Positions 16,411 to 25,476 of a stretch of 64,000 nt of DNA are shown here, piece by piece. Every line of letters starts with the position of its first letter. Positions within the stretch are counted from its first letter, which is position 1. The notes under the pieces are model-generated. The model was not told the origin of the DNA, made no database searches, and saw nothing but the letters and a program-made list of their open reading frames with translations. Source of the stretch: Mediterraneibacter massiliensis (lineage in GTDB: Bacteria; Bacillota; Clostridia; Lachnospirales; Lachnospiraceae); NCBI RefSeq assembly GCF_001487105.1, contig NZ_LN913001.1, forward strand, positions 370,698-434,697, in the 5' to 3' direction. The position numbers and the translations under genes were made by a program.

Positions 16411-16431
16411 CCAACAGATTATTTCTGTTGG
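16411..16431 (+). terminator. Hairpin after the AraC/GyrI gene
   Basis: CCAACAGA (16411-16418) pairs with TCTGTTGG (16424-16431), preceded by an A/T-rich run and followed by CAGCTTTT. It could end the AraC/GyrI transcript, or be the edge of the decayed insertion element that follows. Confidence 0.45.
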
Positions 16432-16437
16432 CAGCTT

Positions 16438-16736
16438 TTATGCTGCCTGCAAATAAATCCCACCCCTCCAGGAACCTTCCATTGAATCATTATCAATACA
16501 TTTTACAACTCTGGACATACTTTGTGTCATGCCTGCCGCTTTCAGTTTTGTGTGAAATAACCGATTTGTATATTGGAAACATCTATCACTATGCCATAAT
16601 GGAGGAGTATCGGATATCGAATGTCAAAAGTGTCAAAAACCAGGGCATTGTTATTGCTATCACGAATTACATAAGATACAATTCTTTGCTCGTATAGATC
16701 CAGTATTGCGCTAAGATACACCTTATGTTTTTCTAT
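16438..16736 (-). pseudogene. Decayed IS3-type transposase OrfB fragment
   Basis: Read on the minus strand, 16,736 down to about 16,560 encodes EKHKVYLSAILDLYEQRIVS, then YVIRDSNNNALVFDTFDIRY, which is the integrase core of IS3/IS150-type OrfB. After a frameshift near 16,560 the next piece reads FHTKLKAAGMTQSMSRVVKC then IDNDSMEGSW, also OrfB, and stops at 16,438. An in-frame stop precedes the first piece, the HSDRG region between the pieces is lost, and the end of the protein is missing. This accounts for most of the 585-nt gap between the flanking genes. Confidence 0.82.
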
Positions 16737-16927
16737 TTAAGCATTGTAGGACAATATCCATTTTTAATTCAAAATAGAATTTTGCTTTCCTTCCCATAAA
16801 ATATACTTCCTTCTAAGTAACAAGTTTTTTATTATAAATTGTATCCCTTCTTCATTTATGTTACAGTAATAAGCAGATCAGAGGAGATTGTATTTCGGTA
16901 CAATAAATATAGGAGCGGGAGCTTGTA

Positions 16928-17410
16928 ATGGAGATTTTTGTAGATGCGGACGCATGTCCGGTAATCAGGATCGTAGAAGATGTAGCAAAGGAATATGGAC
17001 TTCCGGTTACATTGCTCTGTGATACAAATCATATTTTGTATTCTGCATACAGTACTGTAAGACGTATAGATGCCGGCGCAGATGCTGTTGATTTTGCCTT
17101 GGTCGAGTTATGCCATAGAGGAGATCTTGTCGTGACACAGGATTATGGAGTAGCTGCGATGGTACTGGGAAAAGGGGCGTGTGCTATACACCAGTCGGGA
17201 AGGTGGTACACGGAAGAAAACATAGACAGATTATTGATGGAGCGGCATTTATCAAAGAAAGCAAGGCGCTTAAGCGGCAGGCATTATCTAAAAGGACAGG
17301 CAAAACGGACAGAAGAAGATGATAGAAGATTTGAAAAATCTCTGCGGGAACTGATTGAAAAATGTCTGCGGGAAAGAACAATGAGGGAAAAAGGGAAAGG
17401 AAGTATGTAG
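16928..17410 (+). CDS. YaiI/YqxD family protein (UPF0178, DUF188)
   Basis: A 160-residue protein opening MEIFVDADACPVIRIVEDVA, the hallmark of the family; DLVVTQDYGVAAMVLGKGA and the arginine-lysine-rich tail are also typical. The aspartate-rich N-terminus suggests a PIN-like nuclease fold, but the biochemical role is not established. It ends 1 nt before the macro-domain gene, so the two are probably one transcript. The ATG follows AGGAGCGGGAGC. Confidence 0.9.
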   Translation: MEIFVDADACPVIRIVEDVAKEYGLPVTLLCDTNHILYSAYSTVRRIDAGADAVDFALVELCHRGDLVVTQDYGVAAMVLGKGACAIHQSGRWYTEENIDRLLMERHLSKKARRLSGRHYLKGQAKRTEEDDRRFEKSLRELIEKCLRERTMREKGKGSM

Positions 17411-17411
17411 T

Positions 17412-18476
17412 ATGTCATTTCGAGTAGTGCTGGGAGATATTACGAAAATACATGCAACTGCGATCGTGAATGCGGCGAATTGCTCTCTTCTGGGAGGCGG
17501 AGGCGTGGACGGAGCCATCCACAGGGCGGCAGGGCCGCAGCTTTTGGAGGAATGTAGAAAGCTAAACGGATGTGAAACCGGACAGGCGAAGATGACCGGA
17601 GGATACCGTCTTTTGGCAGAATATGTGATTCATACGCCAGGACCTGTATGGCGAGGCGGAAATTACGGCGAGGCTGCGCTGCTTGCATCTTGTTACAGGA
17701 ACTGTTTAAAAATAGCGGTTGAAAACCAGATCAAAGACATTGCATTTCCCTCGATCAGTACGGGAATCTATGGATATCCGTTGCCGGAAGCAGCAGAAAT
17801 AGCAGTGCGGACTCTCCATGAATATCCGGCAATAGAAGTCCAGATGGTTTGTTTTGATGAACGGACGAAAAGGGCATATGAACAGGCGGAACGAGCATAT
17901 CGAAAGAAATATGACTGTACAGATATAAAGGAAACGGTTTATATAGAATATGAAAATCTGCCGATGAAAAAGGTATTTAAGAACGAAGCGCTTAAGAGGA
18001 AAATCTTACAGACAGCAAAAGACAAGGAGAAGGAAGCGGTCCTTATCCAACGGATCATTCAGGCAGGCACGACTTTTCGGCAGTATGTATATTTAAGAGG
18101 CAAGGAAGGATTAGAGACGGGAACCTGTGAAAAGATTCTTGCGGCAATGCGGGAAGAAGATGAGAAAAGACCAGTTCCTATGATGGCGGCATATCCATTT
18201 TTGAAACAGGATTGCTGGAGTCTTGGGCAAAGAGATATCAGTTATATGAAGGTGCGGGTTTTGACAGGAGAAGACGGGCAGTTTGACATAGAGGAAATAC
18301 AGCGGAAAAAGACGAAAGAGGGAACGGAACTTTTGTTTAAAATTCCCGGGAAACGGTACAGGCTCGTATTGGAGCATACGGTGGCAGAACAAAAGTTATT
18401 AAAGTGCCTGCTCCTGGATGGAGAGGCAGATTTAAAACGTTTTGGTTTAAAGGGGGAATATATGCCGGAAGAATAG
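17412..18476 (+). CDS. Macro-domain protein with an unassigned C-terminal domain
   Basis: This 354-residue protein begins with a macro domain (residues about 1-170): VVLGDITKIHATAIVNAANC, the GGGGVDGAIHRAAG loop, and FPSISTGIYGYP. Such domains bind ADP-ribose and often remove it, or O-acetyl-ADP-ribose, from targets. Residues about 180-354 are extra, with charged and beta-like segments such as FRQYVYLRGKEGL and RYRLVLEHTVAEQKLLKCLL; I do not recognise this part. The gene directly follows the YaiI-family gene and precedes endonuclease III by 52 nt. Confidence 0.88.
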   Translation: MSFRVVLGDITKIHATAIVNAANCSLLGGGGVDGAIHRAAGPQLLEECRKLNGCETGQAKMTGGYRLLAEYVIHTPGPVWRGGNYGEAALLASCYRNCLKIAVENQIKDIAFPSISTGIYGYPLPEAAEIAVRTLHEYPAIEVQMVCFDERTKRAYEQAERAYRKKYDCTDIKETVYIEYENLPMKKVFKNEALKRKILQTAKDKEKEAVLIQRIIQAGTTFRQYVYLRGKEGLETGTCEKILAAMREEDEKRPVPMMAAYPFLKQDCWSLGQRDISYMKVRVLTGEDGQFDIEEIQRKKTKEGTELLFKIPGKRYRLVLEHTVAEQKLLKCLLLDGEADLKRFGLKGEYMPEE

Positions 18477-18528
18477 GACGAAAGAATAGATAGGAAGAAT
18501 AGAACGAAAGAGAAAGGCTGGTAAATAC

Positions 18529-19164
18529 ATGACAAAGAAAAAATTAGCATTGGAAGTGATCGAACGTCTGAAAAAAGAATATCCAGACGCAGGATGTACG
18601 CTGGACTATAATGATGCATGGAAACTTCTCGTAAGTGTGCGGCTGGCGGCACAGTGTACAGACGCAAGAGTCAATATAGTCGTACGGGATCTATATGCGA
18701 AGTATCCTACCATCGAGGCGCTTGCAGAGGCGGAAGTGGAGGAGATAGAGCGTATCGTCCGTCCCTGCGGACTCGGAAAAAGTAAGGCGAGAGATATCAG
18801 TGCATGTATGAAGATGCTCCGGGATGAGTACGCAGGAGAAGTTCCAAGAGATTTTCAGGCACTTCTGAAGCTGCCGGGGGTAGGACGCAAAAGCGCGAAT
18901 CTGATTATGGGGGATGTGTTTGGCGAACCGGCGATCGTGACGGACACACATTGTATCCGTCTTGTAAATAGGATTGGACTGGTGGATGGTATCAAAGAGC
19001 CGAAGAAAGTAGAGATGGAACTGTGGAAGATCGTTCCGCCTAAGGAAGGCAGCGACTTTTGCCATCGGCTTGTTTATCATGGAAGAGACGTCTGCACAGC
19101 GCGGACAAAACCGCATTGCGATCAGTGCTGTCTGGCAGATATTTGCGCAAAAAAAGGAATCTGA
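18529..19164 (+). CDS. nth: Endonuclease III, base-excision DNA glycosylase
   Basis: Endonuclease III removes oxidised pyrimidines and nicks the abasic site. This 211-residue protein has the helix-hairpin-helix LPGVGRKSANLI with the catalytic lysine, and TDTHCIRLVNR with the catalytic aspartate. The C-terminal 4Fe-4S loop has the classic spacing: CTARTKPHCDQCCLADIC. Length is normal. It is transcribed rightwards after the macro-domain gene, from ATG 18529. Confidence 0.95.
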   Translation: MTKKKLALEVIERLKKEYPDAGCTLDYNDAWKLLVSVRLAAQCTDARVNIVVRDLYAKYPTIEALAEAEVEEIERIVRPCGLGKSKARDISACMKMLRDEYAGEVPRDFQALLKLPGVGRKSANLIMGDVFGEPAIVTDTHCIRLVNRIGLVDGIKEPKKVEMELWKIVPPKEGSDFCHRLVYHGRDVCTARTKPHCDQCCLADICAKKGI

Positions 19165-19226
19165 CTTCTGTTTTCATAAAAGAAATCATATATATAGAGC
19201 AAACGGCGAGAAAATGGAATGAAAAT

Positions 19227-19724
19227 ATGAAATGGAAGGCATTGCTTTGCAGTTTGCTGCTTACCTTAGGAGCCGGCGGTTTTGCGGCTGTACTGACAGC
19301 TGACAGCATGGAGAAGTATCAGGATATGTATCATCCGCCATTAGCACCGCCGGGATGGGTATTTCCCTTTGTGTGGACGCTGTTATATATCCTGATGGCA
19401 ATCTCTGCATATCTGGTTTATACGGCCAGGCCAAAGGAACAAACACAGGAATTGGATGAAAAACCGGAAAGTAAGAATAAAGTTTTAAAGCTGTATCTGC
19501 TGCAATTAGCAGTCAATGTAATTTGGCCGGTTTTGTTTTTCCGTTTTGATTTGTACCTGGTATCCGCAGTGTGGATTATAGGACTTTGGTATCTCATATT
19601 TTTAACAGCGGAAAACTTTTATAAGATCAGACCGATCGCCGGTAAATTACTGGTGCCATATTTTATATGGGTTACTTTTGCAGTATATTTGAATATTTTC
19701 ATTGCTGTGTATACGTGGTCCTAA
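19227..19724 (+). CDS. TspO/MBR family membrane protein
   Basis: A 165-residue protein with about five hydrophobic segments and the TspO pattern: MYHPPLAPPGWVFPFVWTLL near residue 35, and NVIWPVLFFRFDLYLVS near residue 110. TspO proteins bind porphyrins and related hydrophobic ligands in the membrane. The frame is open further upstream over the end of nth, but ATG 19227 (MKWKALLCSLLLTLGAGG) gives the normal family N-terminus, although its ribosome binding site is weak. A 62-nt gap separates it from nth. Confidence 0.92.
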   Translation: MKWKALLCSLLLTLGAGGFAAVLTADSMEKYQDMYHPPLAPPGWVFPFVWTLLYILMAISAYLVYTARPKEQTQELDEKPESKNKVLKLYLLQLAVNVIWPVLFFRFDLYLVSAVWIIGLWYLIFLTAENFYKIRPIAGKLLVPYFIWVTFAVYLNIFIAVYTWS

Positions 19725-19725
19725 G

Positions 19726-19741
19726 GCGGAGCCGTCCGCCT
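19726..19741 (+). terminator. GC-rich hairpin between convergent genes
   Basis: GGCGGA-GCCG-TCCGCC directly follows the tspO stop; there is no real T-run, so termination ability is uncertain. It lies between the tspO end and the convergent zinc-ribbon gene. Confidence 0.4.
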
Positions 19742-19750
19742 GCAGGGGGA

Positions 19751-19999
19751 CTATATTTCTATCCCGCAATGCGGGCATTGTGCCGGGCGCAGTGTTATAG
19801 GAATAAAGCGGCCGCAGTTAGGACAACGGTGGAAGCGAATGACTATAAATACAGCAGCAACAGCGAAGAGAATAGCGCAGGCGGACAAAAGAAGAAGGAT
19901 GCCTTCGGGGAGTTCTTTCAATAATTTGCAGCTTCCTCCGCAGAGGATCGTAAAAAAAGCGAACCAGGCTGCCAGCCTGCGGCAAGTTCTCATTGACAT
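19751..19999 (-). CDS. Small membrane protein with C-terminal zinc ribbon
   Basis: An 82-residue protein. Residues about 10-22 and 33-53 are hydrophobic, and the C-terminus is CPNCGRFIPITLRPAQCPHC, a four-cysteine zinc ribbon facing one side of the membrane. AAGGGA precedes the ATG. It starts 15 nt after the HPr stop, so it is probably the last gene of the PTS minus-strand unit. I do not recognise a named family, and its link to the PTS is only positional. Confidence 0.7.
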   Translation of the reverse strand: MSMRTCRRLAAWFAFFTILCGGSCKLLKELPEGILLLLSACAILFAVAAVFIVIRFHRCPNCGRFIPITLRPAQCPHCGIEI

Positions 20000-20014
20000 G
20001 TGTATCCCTTCTTT

Positions 20015-20290
20015 CTATACTTCTCCAAATCCAGATTCTATTAATTCTACCAGAGTATGAACGGCCTCTATTTCGTCTTCTCCTTCTGCGAGGATTTCAA
20101 TATCTGTTCCCTGCACAAGACCCAGCGAAAGCAACATAATGATAGATTTAGCATTGGCGGGGAGTTCGTCGTTAGTTAAATCGTTAATTTTGATCTTGGA
20201 GGAAAAATTTTTGGCTGCTGAAACAAAATCAGAGGCTGGTCGGGCGTGAAGTCCTGTTGGGTTGATAATTTTTGTTTTACATTTATACAT
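20015..20290 (-). CDS. HPr-like PTS phosphocarrier protein
   Basis: HPr carries phosphate from enzyme I to EIIA. This 91-residue protein has the active-site loop NPTGLHARPAS with the phosphorylatable histidine, and ANAKSIIMLLSLG, which contains the regulatory serine of Gram-positive HPr. ATG 20290 follows AAGGAG. It overlaps the end of the enzyme I gene by 8 nt, so translation is coupled. A second, housekeeping ptsH is expected elsewhere in the genome, which would make this copy dedicated to this locus. Confidence 0.93.
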   Translation of the reverse strand: MYKCKTKIINPTGLHARPASDFVSAAKNFSSKIKINDLTNDELPANAKSIIMLLSLGLVQGTDIEILAEGEDEIEAVHTLVELIESGFGEV

Positions 20291-22028
20291 AGTATTGTCT
20301 CCTTTTATGTGATTCATTATCTAAAAAAGCATTTACATAAGTCGTAATTTCTTCGGTTGATGACAAGGACAAAGCGTTTTGGGCTATATATGTTAACTCT
20401 TCTATAGAAAACTGCGCAATTTGCTGTTTAACTGCTGCAATAGCGGAAGTGCTCATGCTCAATTTGTGTATATCCATCCCAACAAAAAGAGGAGCATATA
20501 TGGGGCTGCCACCCATTTCCCCACAAACACTGACAGGCTTTTTGTTTTTGTGAAATACGCGAGCTACATGCTGTGTCAGACGAAGTACGGCAGGTATTGC
20601 CGAGGTATAATAGGATGTAACGGCAGGATTTTGTCTGTCTGCCGCAGAGAGATACTGACAGAGGTCATTGGTCCCAATGCTGGCAAAGTCTACATATTTG
20701 GCAGCTTCTTGTGCATAAATCGCAATAGCTGGAATTTCGATCATAATACCTAGCTTGACATCGTCTCTGAAGGGAATCTGTTTTTTCCTTAGGGATGCCT
20801 TGGCGTATTCAATTTCAGAACGTGCCATTTGAATATCGTGTAAACTTCCGACCATGGGAAACATGATCCACAGATTACCATATACAGACGCACGAAGCGC
20901 TGCCCTTAACTGCGCCTGAAATAGTTCTTTATGGTTCAAACAAAGACGGAGAGCGCGGTTCCCAAGAAAAGGGTTCTCTTCTTTAGGGAGTGTAAAATAA
21001 GGAAGTGTTTTATCTCCTCCTATATCTAAAGTACGTAAAGTGACAGGTTTTCCCTCTGCCTTGGTAAGTATCTCGCGGTATGCCATAAATTGTTCTTCTT
21101 CAGTAGGAAGCTGCTGTGAATCCATGTACAGAAATTCTGTCCGATACAGTCCTATAAAATCTGTATAAGGTAAGCAAGCTTCTTCATCTGGCCGCAGGGC
21201 ACCAACATTCATACCGATTTGTATTTGCACATGATCTTTTGTCAGACATGGCTTTGAAAGATATTTTTTTTGTTGCTCTTTTTTATAAAGAAAGTCATCC
21301 CTTAGTTGAGAAGCCTGCGTAAGTTGCTCTTCTGTAGGCGATGTGGTAATTTCTCCCGAAAGAGCATTAGCAATGATATATTCATCTTCTTTTAAATATT
21401 CTGTTATGTGCGGAACCCCCAAAATGGCAGGGATGCCATAGCTTTTGGCAATGATGGCAGAATGGGAAGTCTCTCCGCCAATTTCTGTGATAATACCCAG
21501 AATATGCTGCTGGTCTATAGTTGCCGTATCAGACGGCAGAAGATCGTGGGCTATGACAATGACATCTTTAGGGAGAGAAGAAAGATTCTTCTCCGGGACC
21601 TTGGCGGATAATCGCAGTAAACGGTTTTTTACATCTGTCAGGTCGGCTGTGCGGGCGCTTATCAGAGGATCTTTCGTTTTGGAAAGAAGCGCGATAAATG
21701 AAGTGAAAACATTTTCTATCGCCCAGTCTAAATTCATTTTTTCTGTTCGGATTTTATCCTCTATTTCTTCTAAAAGTTCTTCATCTTCTAATATTTCCTG
21801 ATGCGCAGAAAAGATTTTGGCCTTATCGGGATGTTCTTTTGACATCTGTTGTATAATGTCAGAAAGTTCTTTGTAAGCCACGGTTTTTAGTCTGTCAAAT
21901 TCCTGTAAGACTGCCGGAACTTCGGCGGATGAGAGGAATTGCTTGTGTATGTGGCTCTTAAAGGGGGTATAGCAAAATACGTTTCCAATGGCTATTCCCT
22001 TTGAGACACCGCTGCCGTAATAATTCAT
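20283..22028 (-). CDS. ptsI: PTS enzyme I (phosphoenolpyruvate-protein phosphotransferase)
   Basis: Enzyme I takes phosphate from PEP and passes it to HPr. The 581-residue protein starts MNYYGSGVSKGIAIGNVF. The swivelling domain has GGETSHSAIIAKSYGIPAI with the phospho-histidine. The PEP-binding barrel shows LRTLDIGGDKTLPYF, GLYRTEFLY, SIGTNDLCQYL and SVCGEMGGS with the active-site cysteine. AAAGGAG precedes the ATG. It lies between an Fe-alcohol dehydrogenase and HPr in one minus-strand unit, away from a housekeeping ptsHI setting. Confidence 0.95.
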   Translation of the reverse strand: MNYYGSGVSKGIAIGNVFCYTPFKSHIHKQFLSSAEVPAVLQEFDRLKTVAYKELSDIIQQMSKEHPDKAKIFSAHQEILEDEELLEEIEDKIRTEKMNLDWAIENVFTSFIALLSKTKDPLISARTADLTDVKNRLLRLSAKVPEKNLSSLPKDVIVIAHDLLPSDTATIDQQHILGIITEIGGETSHSAIIAKSYGIPAILGVPHITEYLKEDEYIIANALSGEITTSPTEEQLTQASQLRDDFLYKKEQQKKYLSKPCLTKDHVQIQIGMNVGALRPDEEACLPYTDFIGLYRTEFLYMDSQQLPTEEEQFMAYREILTKAEGKPVTLRTLDIGGDKTLPYFTLPKEENPFLGNRALRLCLNHKELFQAQLRAALRASVYGNLWIMFPMVGSLHDIQMARSEIEYAKASLRKKQIPFRDDVKLGIMIEIPAIAIYAQEAAKYVDFASIGTNDLCQYLSAADRQNPAVTSYYTSAIPAVLRLTQHVARVFHKNKKPVSVCGEMGGSPIYAPLFVGMDIHKLSMSTSAIAAVKQQIAQFSIEELTYIAQNALSLSSTEEITTYVNAFLDNESHKRRQYYV

Positions 22029-22055
22029 CAGACGAACTCCTTTCTCGGTATATTT

Positions 22056-23213
22056 TTAAAATGCGTTGTTTAGTATTTGTATAATATCTTCCTTTTTGGG
22101 AAATATAGGATTGGTTTCACAGCAGGAATCTAAAAGCGCTTTTGCGGCAATCTTATCAAAATCCTCTTTTTGTACACCTAGGGTATGAAGTGGCCTATCG
22201 GTACCGATTGTGTGAGAGAGATTTTCCACCTCGGCGACAAAAGCTTCACAAGCCGCATTGGCAGACATTCCTTTGCTCTTTGCGGGGGCAATGACAGTAT
22301 AGAGATCGGCATATCTGGCGGCACATATTTGCGTATTATAGCGTATCACATGAGGAAGAAGGATCGCGTTGCACAGGCCATGGGGCAGATCATAGATGCC
22401 GCCTAAAGCATGAGCAATGGCATGTACGATACCGACGCCTCCATTTCCGAATGCCATACCGGCAATATACTCTCCATATATCATGTTTTCACGGGCATTG
22501 AGATCATCTGGATTTTGGACGGCTGTCGAAAGGTTTTGAAATATGTAACGGACGGCCAAAAGTGCAAGATCATTTGTCAGTTTAAATGAAAGAGTAGAAA
22601 CATAACATTCTACTGCGTGGGTCAAGGCATCCATGCCGGTTGAGGCAGTTAATCCTGCAGGCAGTGATAGCATCAGCTCTGGATCATTTACAGCAATATC
22701 GGCGAGTGCGTTTACACCTTCGAATATAAGTTTTGTATTTGTAGCTGTATTGGTGATAATAAAACAATTCGTGATCTCGCTTGCAGTACCAGCAGTTGTA
22801 TTGATCGTTATAAGGGGAGATCCTTTGTGAGGAAATTTATCAACTCCTTCATATTGTTCCAGGGGAGCGCTATTAGTTGCGAGAATACTTACAGCCTTTG
22901 CGCAGTCGTGAGAGGAACCGCCGCCCAGACTTATCACACCGCCACAGTTTGTTTTGACAAAAAGATTGTGTGCGTCATATACATTCTGAAGAGTTGGATT
23001 GGGGGAGGTCTTGTCAAATAGCGTTATTTCTATCTGCTCATTTTTTAAAAGGTCATGAATACGTCTGCAGGCTTTTGATTTAGCTAAAAAGTTGTCTGTC
23101 ACGAGCAGAAATCGCTTGATATTAAATCCGGCAGCCTGCCTGCCGATTTCCTTTAAACAGCCGGCTCCAAAGAGACTGCGGTTAGGGAGATGAAAAATAG
23201 ATACATTGGACAT
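22056..23213 (-). CDS. Iron-containing alcohol dehydrogenase
   Basis: A 385-residue group III alcohol dehydrogenase. The nucleotide loop is GGVISLGGGSSHDCAKAV, and metal-binding histidines lie in STGMDALTHAVE and GIVHAIAHALGGIYDLPHG. The family reduces aldehydes such as lactaldehyde or 3-hydroxypropionaldehyde, or oxidises small diols. In this locus a class II aldolase on the opposite strand could supply a short aldehyde, so a lactaldehyde/glycolaldehyde reductase role is plausible but unproved. GGAGGAAA precedes the ATG. Confidence 0.92.
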   Translation of the reverse strand: MSNVSIFHLPNRSLFGAGCLKEIGRQAAGFNIKRFLLVTDNFLAKSKACRRIHDLLKNEQIEITLFDKTSPNPTLQNVYDAHNLFVKTNCGGVISLGGGSSHDCAKAVSILATNSAPLEQYEGVDKFPHKGSPLITINTTAGTASEITNCFIITNTATNTKLIFEGVNALADIAVNDPELMLSLPAGLTASTGMDALTHAVECYVSTLSFKLTNDLALLAVRYIFQNLSTAVQNPDDLNARENMIYGEYIAGMAFGNGGVGIVHAIAHALGGIYDLPHGLCNAILLPHVIRYNTQICAARYADLYTVIAPAKSKGMSANAACEAFVAEVENLSHTIGTDRPLHTLGVQKEDFDKIAAKALLDSCCETNPIFPKKEDIIQILNNAF

Positions 23214-23229
23214 CGATAATTTCCTCCTT

Positions 23230-25215
23230 TTATATATTTTCGAGTAATATGGTGATTAATTTTTCCGGGGTCTGCGCATGCAGGATACGTTCCATGAATT
23301 CTTTTTTGCGAAAGACTTCCATCAGTGCAGAAACATAGCGTACTTGCGTGTTGACATCCGTAATACCGATCATGATGATGAGAGATACGGGATCATTTTG
23401 CGTATGATAAAAAGAGACAGGTTCCTGTGGACGATAAATACTGCAGCAAAATTCTAGAACGCCGTCCGTAGGTGCGGCGTGAGCCAATGCGACGCCAGGA
23501 CAAAAGACAAAGTAGGGACCGTTTACATCTACAGAATGTTGAATGGCATCTACATATTGTGGTTGGATTTCTCCTTTTTCAAGAAGTGGAATCGCCGCTT
23601 TAGAAAGAGCGTCACGCCAGTCTGTACATGGAATATCCAAGACGATATGATCCTTTTTTAAAAACTTTGTAAAATCCATGGAAGAACGTCTTGACGTTTG
23701 GCCTGCCTTGGAACAACGATTTTGTTTGTGAACAGCAGCTAATGCTTTTTGTATGGAAACGATGTCTATATCCTCTAAGATAGGAGAAACATTTATCCAG
23801 TTAACGTGTTCCAATTTTAAGGGCACAGTACTGATCAACAGATCGAACTTTTTTTCTTTTAAAATAGTCGGAAGTTTATGAATCGTGGTTACTTCAACGA
23901 CTTCCAGATTAAAAGTCTCCAAAAGCCGGTCAGCCAGATAGTTTGCTGTTCCTATTCCGACATGGCATAAAACGATGACTTTTGGTTTTTGGATTTTGCG
24001 GTTTTGACGTTCTATTTCGGCGACAATATACAGGAGTATAGAAATAAGTTCAGATTCTGTGCATGCTCTGCCGATACAACGTTCTATGATGGGTATATGT
24101 TTCTTGACAATCGCAAAATAGTCTTGGTAATTTTCTATGACCTCGTCGGCTGCAATCTCACCCTTTTGAAGAGTACCATTACGCAGGCTCCAGATATGTC
24201 GGGTAAGCATAATGGACAGCTTCTGGTTATTGGAAAAAGTACAGTGCAGATCATCCTCTATGCTGTGCAGAAACTGATGTACCTCCATATAAAAATAAAG
24301 ATCCACAGAATGTTCGAAATTTTGAAGTATGTCAAAATGACACAGATGCAAATGCCAGGCGAGATAAAGCAGGTCGTTTTCTGTATAGGAAATATCAAAA
24401 ACAGTATGAAGATCTTCCAACATAGTATAAGCAATTTTTCCAACAGCGGTATTTTTTAACTGCTTGTCAAGACGTAAGGAAGGATCGATAGTATAGCCTT
24501 CCATCAGACTTTTGCACAAAACGGCCAGAACGAAGACAGTCTGTTTATAGGAGATGTCGGCAATAGGAATGTCATATTGATGTTCAGCCTTTTGAACGAT
24601 ATGGCAGATTTTCGGCAGTATATGGTTTAAATGAGCTATCATTTCTGTATGGAAAAACAAATTTCCTTCTGTATCTAAAGGATTCCAATTCCCCAGATAA
24701 GGGAAGCAGGTGGCGCAGATGATTTCCTGCCTTTGTGTCTCGGTTATCTTCAGATTGTATCCACGGGCAGTGTTGGCTTCAAAGCGGACATTATATTGCT
24801 GGAAATACAACTTTACCTTTTCTATATCATTTAATATCGTGGCGCGGCTGACAAATAGAATATCGCACAGTTCCATTACGGTGATAGGTCTGTGCAGATC
24901 AAGCAGTATCAGCACAATCGCCAGCAGCCTGTCATCTGGGGATAAATGGAATTCATAAAAACCACTCTTATTTATACGTTCCCAAATTTGTTTTGTCTGA
25001 ACAGAAGTCCCTATATAAGTAAGACCGGTAGTGGTATGTTCGATCAATGGAGAAAGGCCGATTCCTGTAATATACTCTTCTAAAGAAACACAGTAATTCC
25101 GAATAGAACGGGTGCTGACCTTTAGAATTTCTGCTAATTCATCATAGCTTCTGCATTGGTTAGGGCAGCTGCTTAATTCCTGGAACAGATCACTTTGCTT
25201 TTTATTTATATTCAT
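23230..25215 (-). CDS. PRD-containing PTS transcriptional regulator (MtlR/BglG type)
   Basis: This 661-residue regulator has N-terminal winged helix-turn-helix segments (YDELAEILKVSTRSIRNYCV, then ELCDILFVSRATILNDIEK), two PTS regulation domains rich in histidines (residues about 190-400), an EIIB-like domain with VIVLCHVGIGTANYL, and a C-terminal EIIA-like domain with GVALAHAAPTDG. Phosphorylation of these domains would couple transcription to PTS flux. GGGAGG precedes the ATG. It is divergent from the gatABC-like genes, and an inverted repeat and promoter lie between. Confidence 0.92.
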   Translation of the reverse strand: MNINKKQSDLFQELSSCPNQCRSYDELAEILKVSTRSIRNYCVSLEEYITGIGLSPLIEHTTTGLTYIGTSVQTKQIWERINKSGFYEFHLSPDDRLLAIVLILLDLHRPITVMELCDILFVSRATILNDIEKVKLYFQQYNVRFEANTARGYNLKITETQRQEIICATCFPYLGNWNPLDTEGNLFFHTEMIAHLNHILPKICHIVQKAEHQYDIPIADISYKQTVFVLAVLCKSLMEGYTIDPSLRLDKQLKNTAVGKIAYTMLEDLHTVFDISYTENDLLYLAWHLHLCHFDILQNFEHSVDLYFYMEVHQFLHSIEDDLHCTFSNNQKLSIMLTRHIWSLRNGTLQKGEIAADEVIENYQDYFAIVKKHIPIIERCIGRACTESELISILLYIVAEIERQNRKIQKPKVIVLCHVGIGTANYLADRLLETFNLEVVEVTTIHKLPTILKEKKFDLLISTVPLKLEHVNWINVSPILEDIDIVSIQKALAAVHKQNRCSKAGQTSRRSSMDFTKFLKKDHIVLDIPCTDWRDALSKAAIPLLEKGEIQPQYVDAIQHSVDVNGPYFVFCPGVALAHAAPTDGVLEFCCSIYRPQEPVSFYHTQNDPVSLIIMIGITDVNTQVRYVSALMEVFRKKEFMERILHAQTPEKLITILLENI

Positions 25216-25336
25216 ATTTCTGGAACCTCCCTTCGAAAAATATTTTTGGGTTTGTTACAAATGCTGCATAAATATGCGCGATAGCAAGAGTTACTTAGTG
25301 TAAAAATATTATAATATTTTTCTGCTTAAGGGAGAA

Positions 25337-25373
25337 GTCTAACTTTCTCATGAAAAATTGAACAAAGTTAGAC
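25337..25373 (+). promoter_or_regulatory. Inverted repeat upstream of the gatABC promoter, probable operator
   Basis: GTCTAACTTT at 25337-25346 is the perfect reverse complement of AAAGTTAGAC at 25364-25373, with 17 nt between them. It lies just upstream of the -10 in the divergent gap between the PRD regulator and the PTS genes. An activator site for that regulator is the natural reading. Confidence 0.6.
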
Positions 25374-25393
25374 GCTTAATTCGGAAATGTTTC

Positions 25394-25402
25394 TGCTATA
25401 AT
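25394..25402 (+). promoter_or_regulatory. Extended -10 promoter for the PTS and catabolic genes
   Basis: TGCTATAAT is a perfect extended -10. No good -35 exists at 17 nt, as expected for an activator-dependent promoter. The first start codon is 75 nt downstream. Confidence 0.6.
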
Positions 25403-25476
25403 TACTAAAACAAACAAGGAGCTCGTTTTGCAAAACAAAGTCTGTTGTTTCAATAAGGGGGAAGGAGGAGGAAAGA

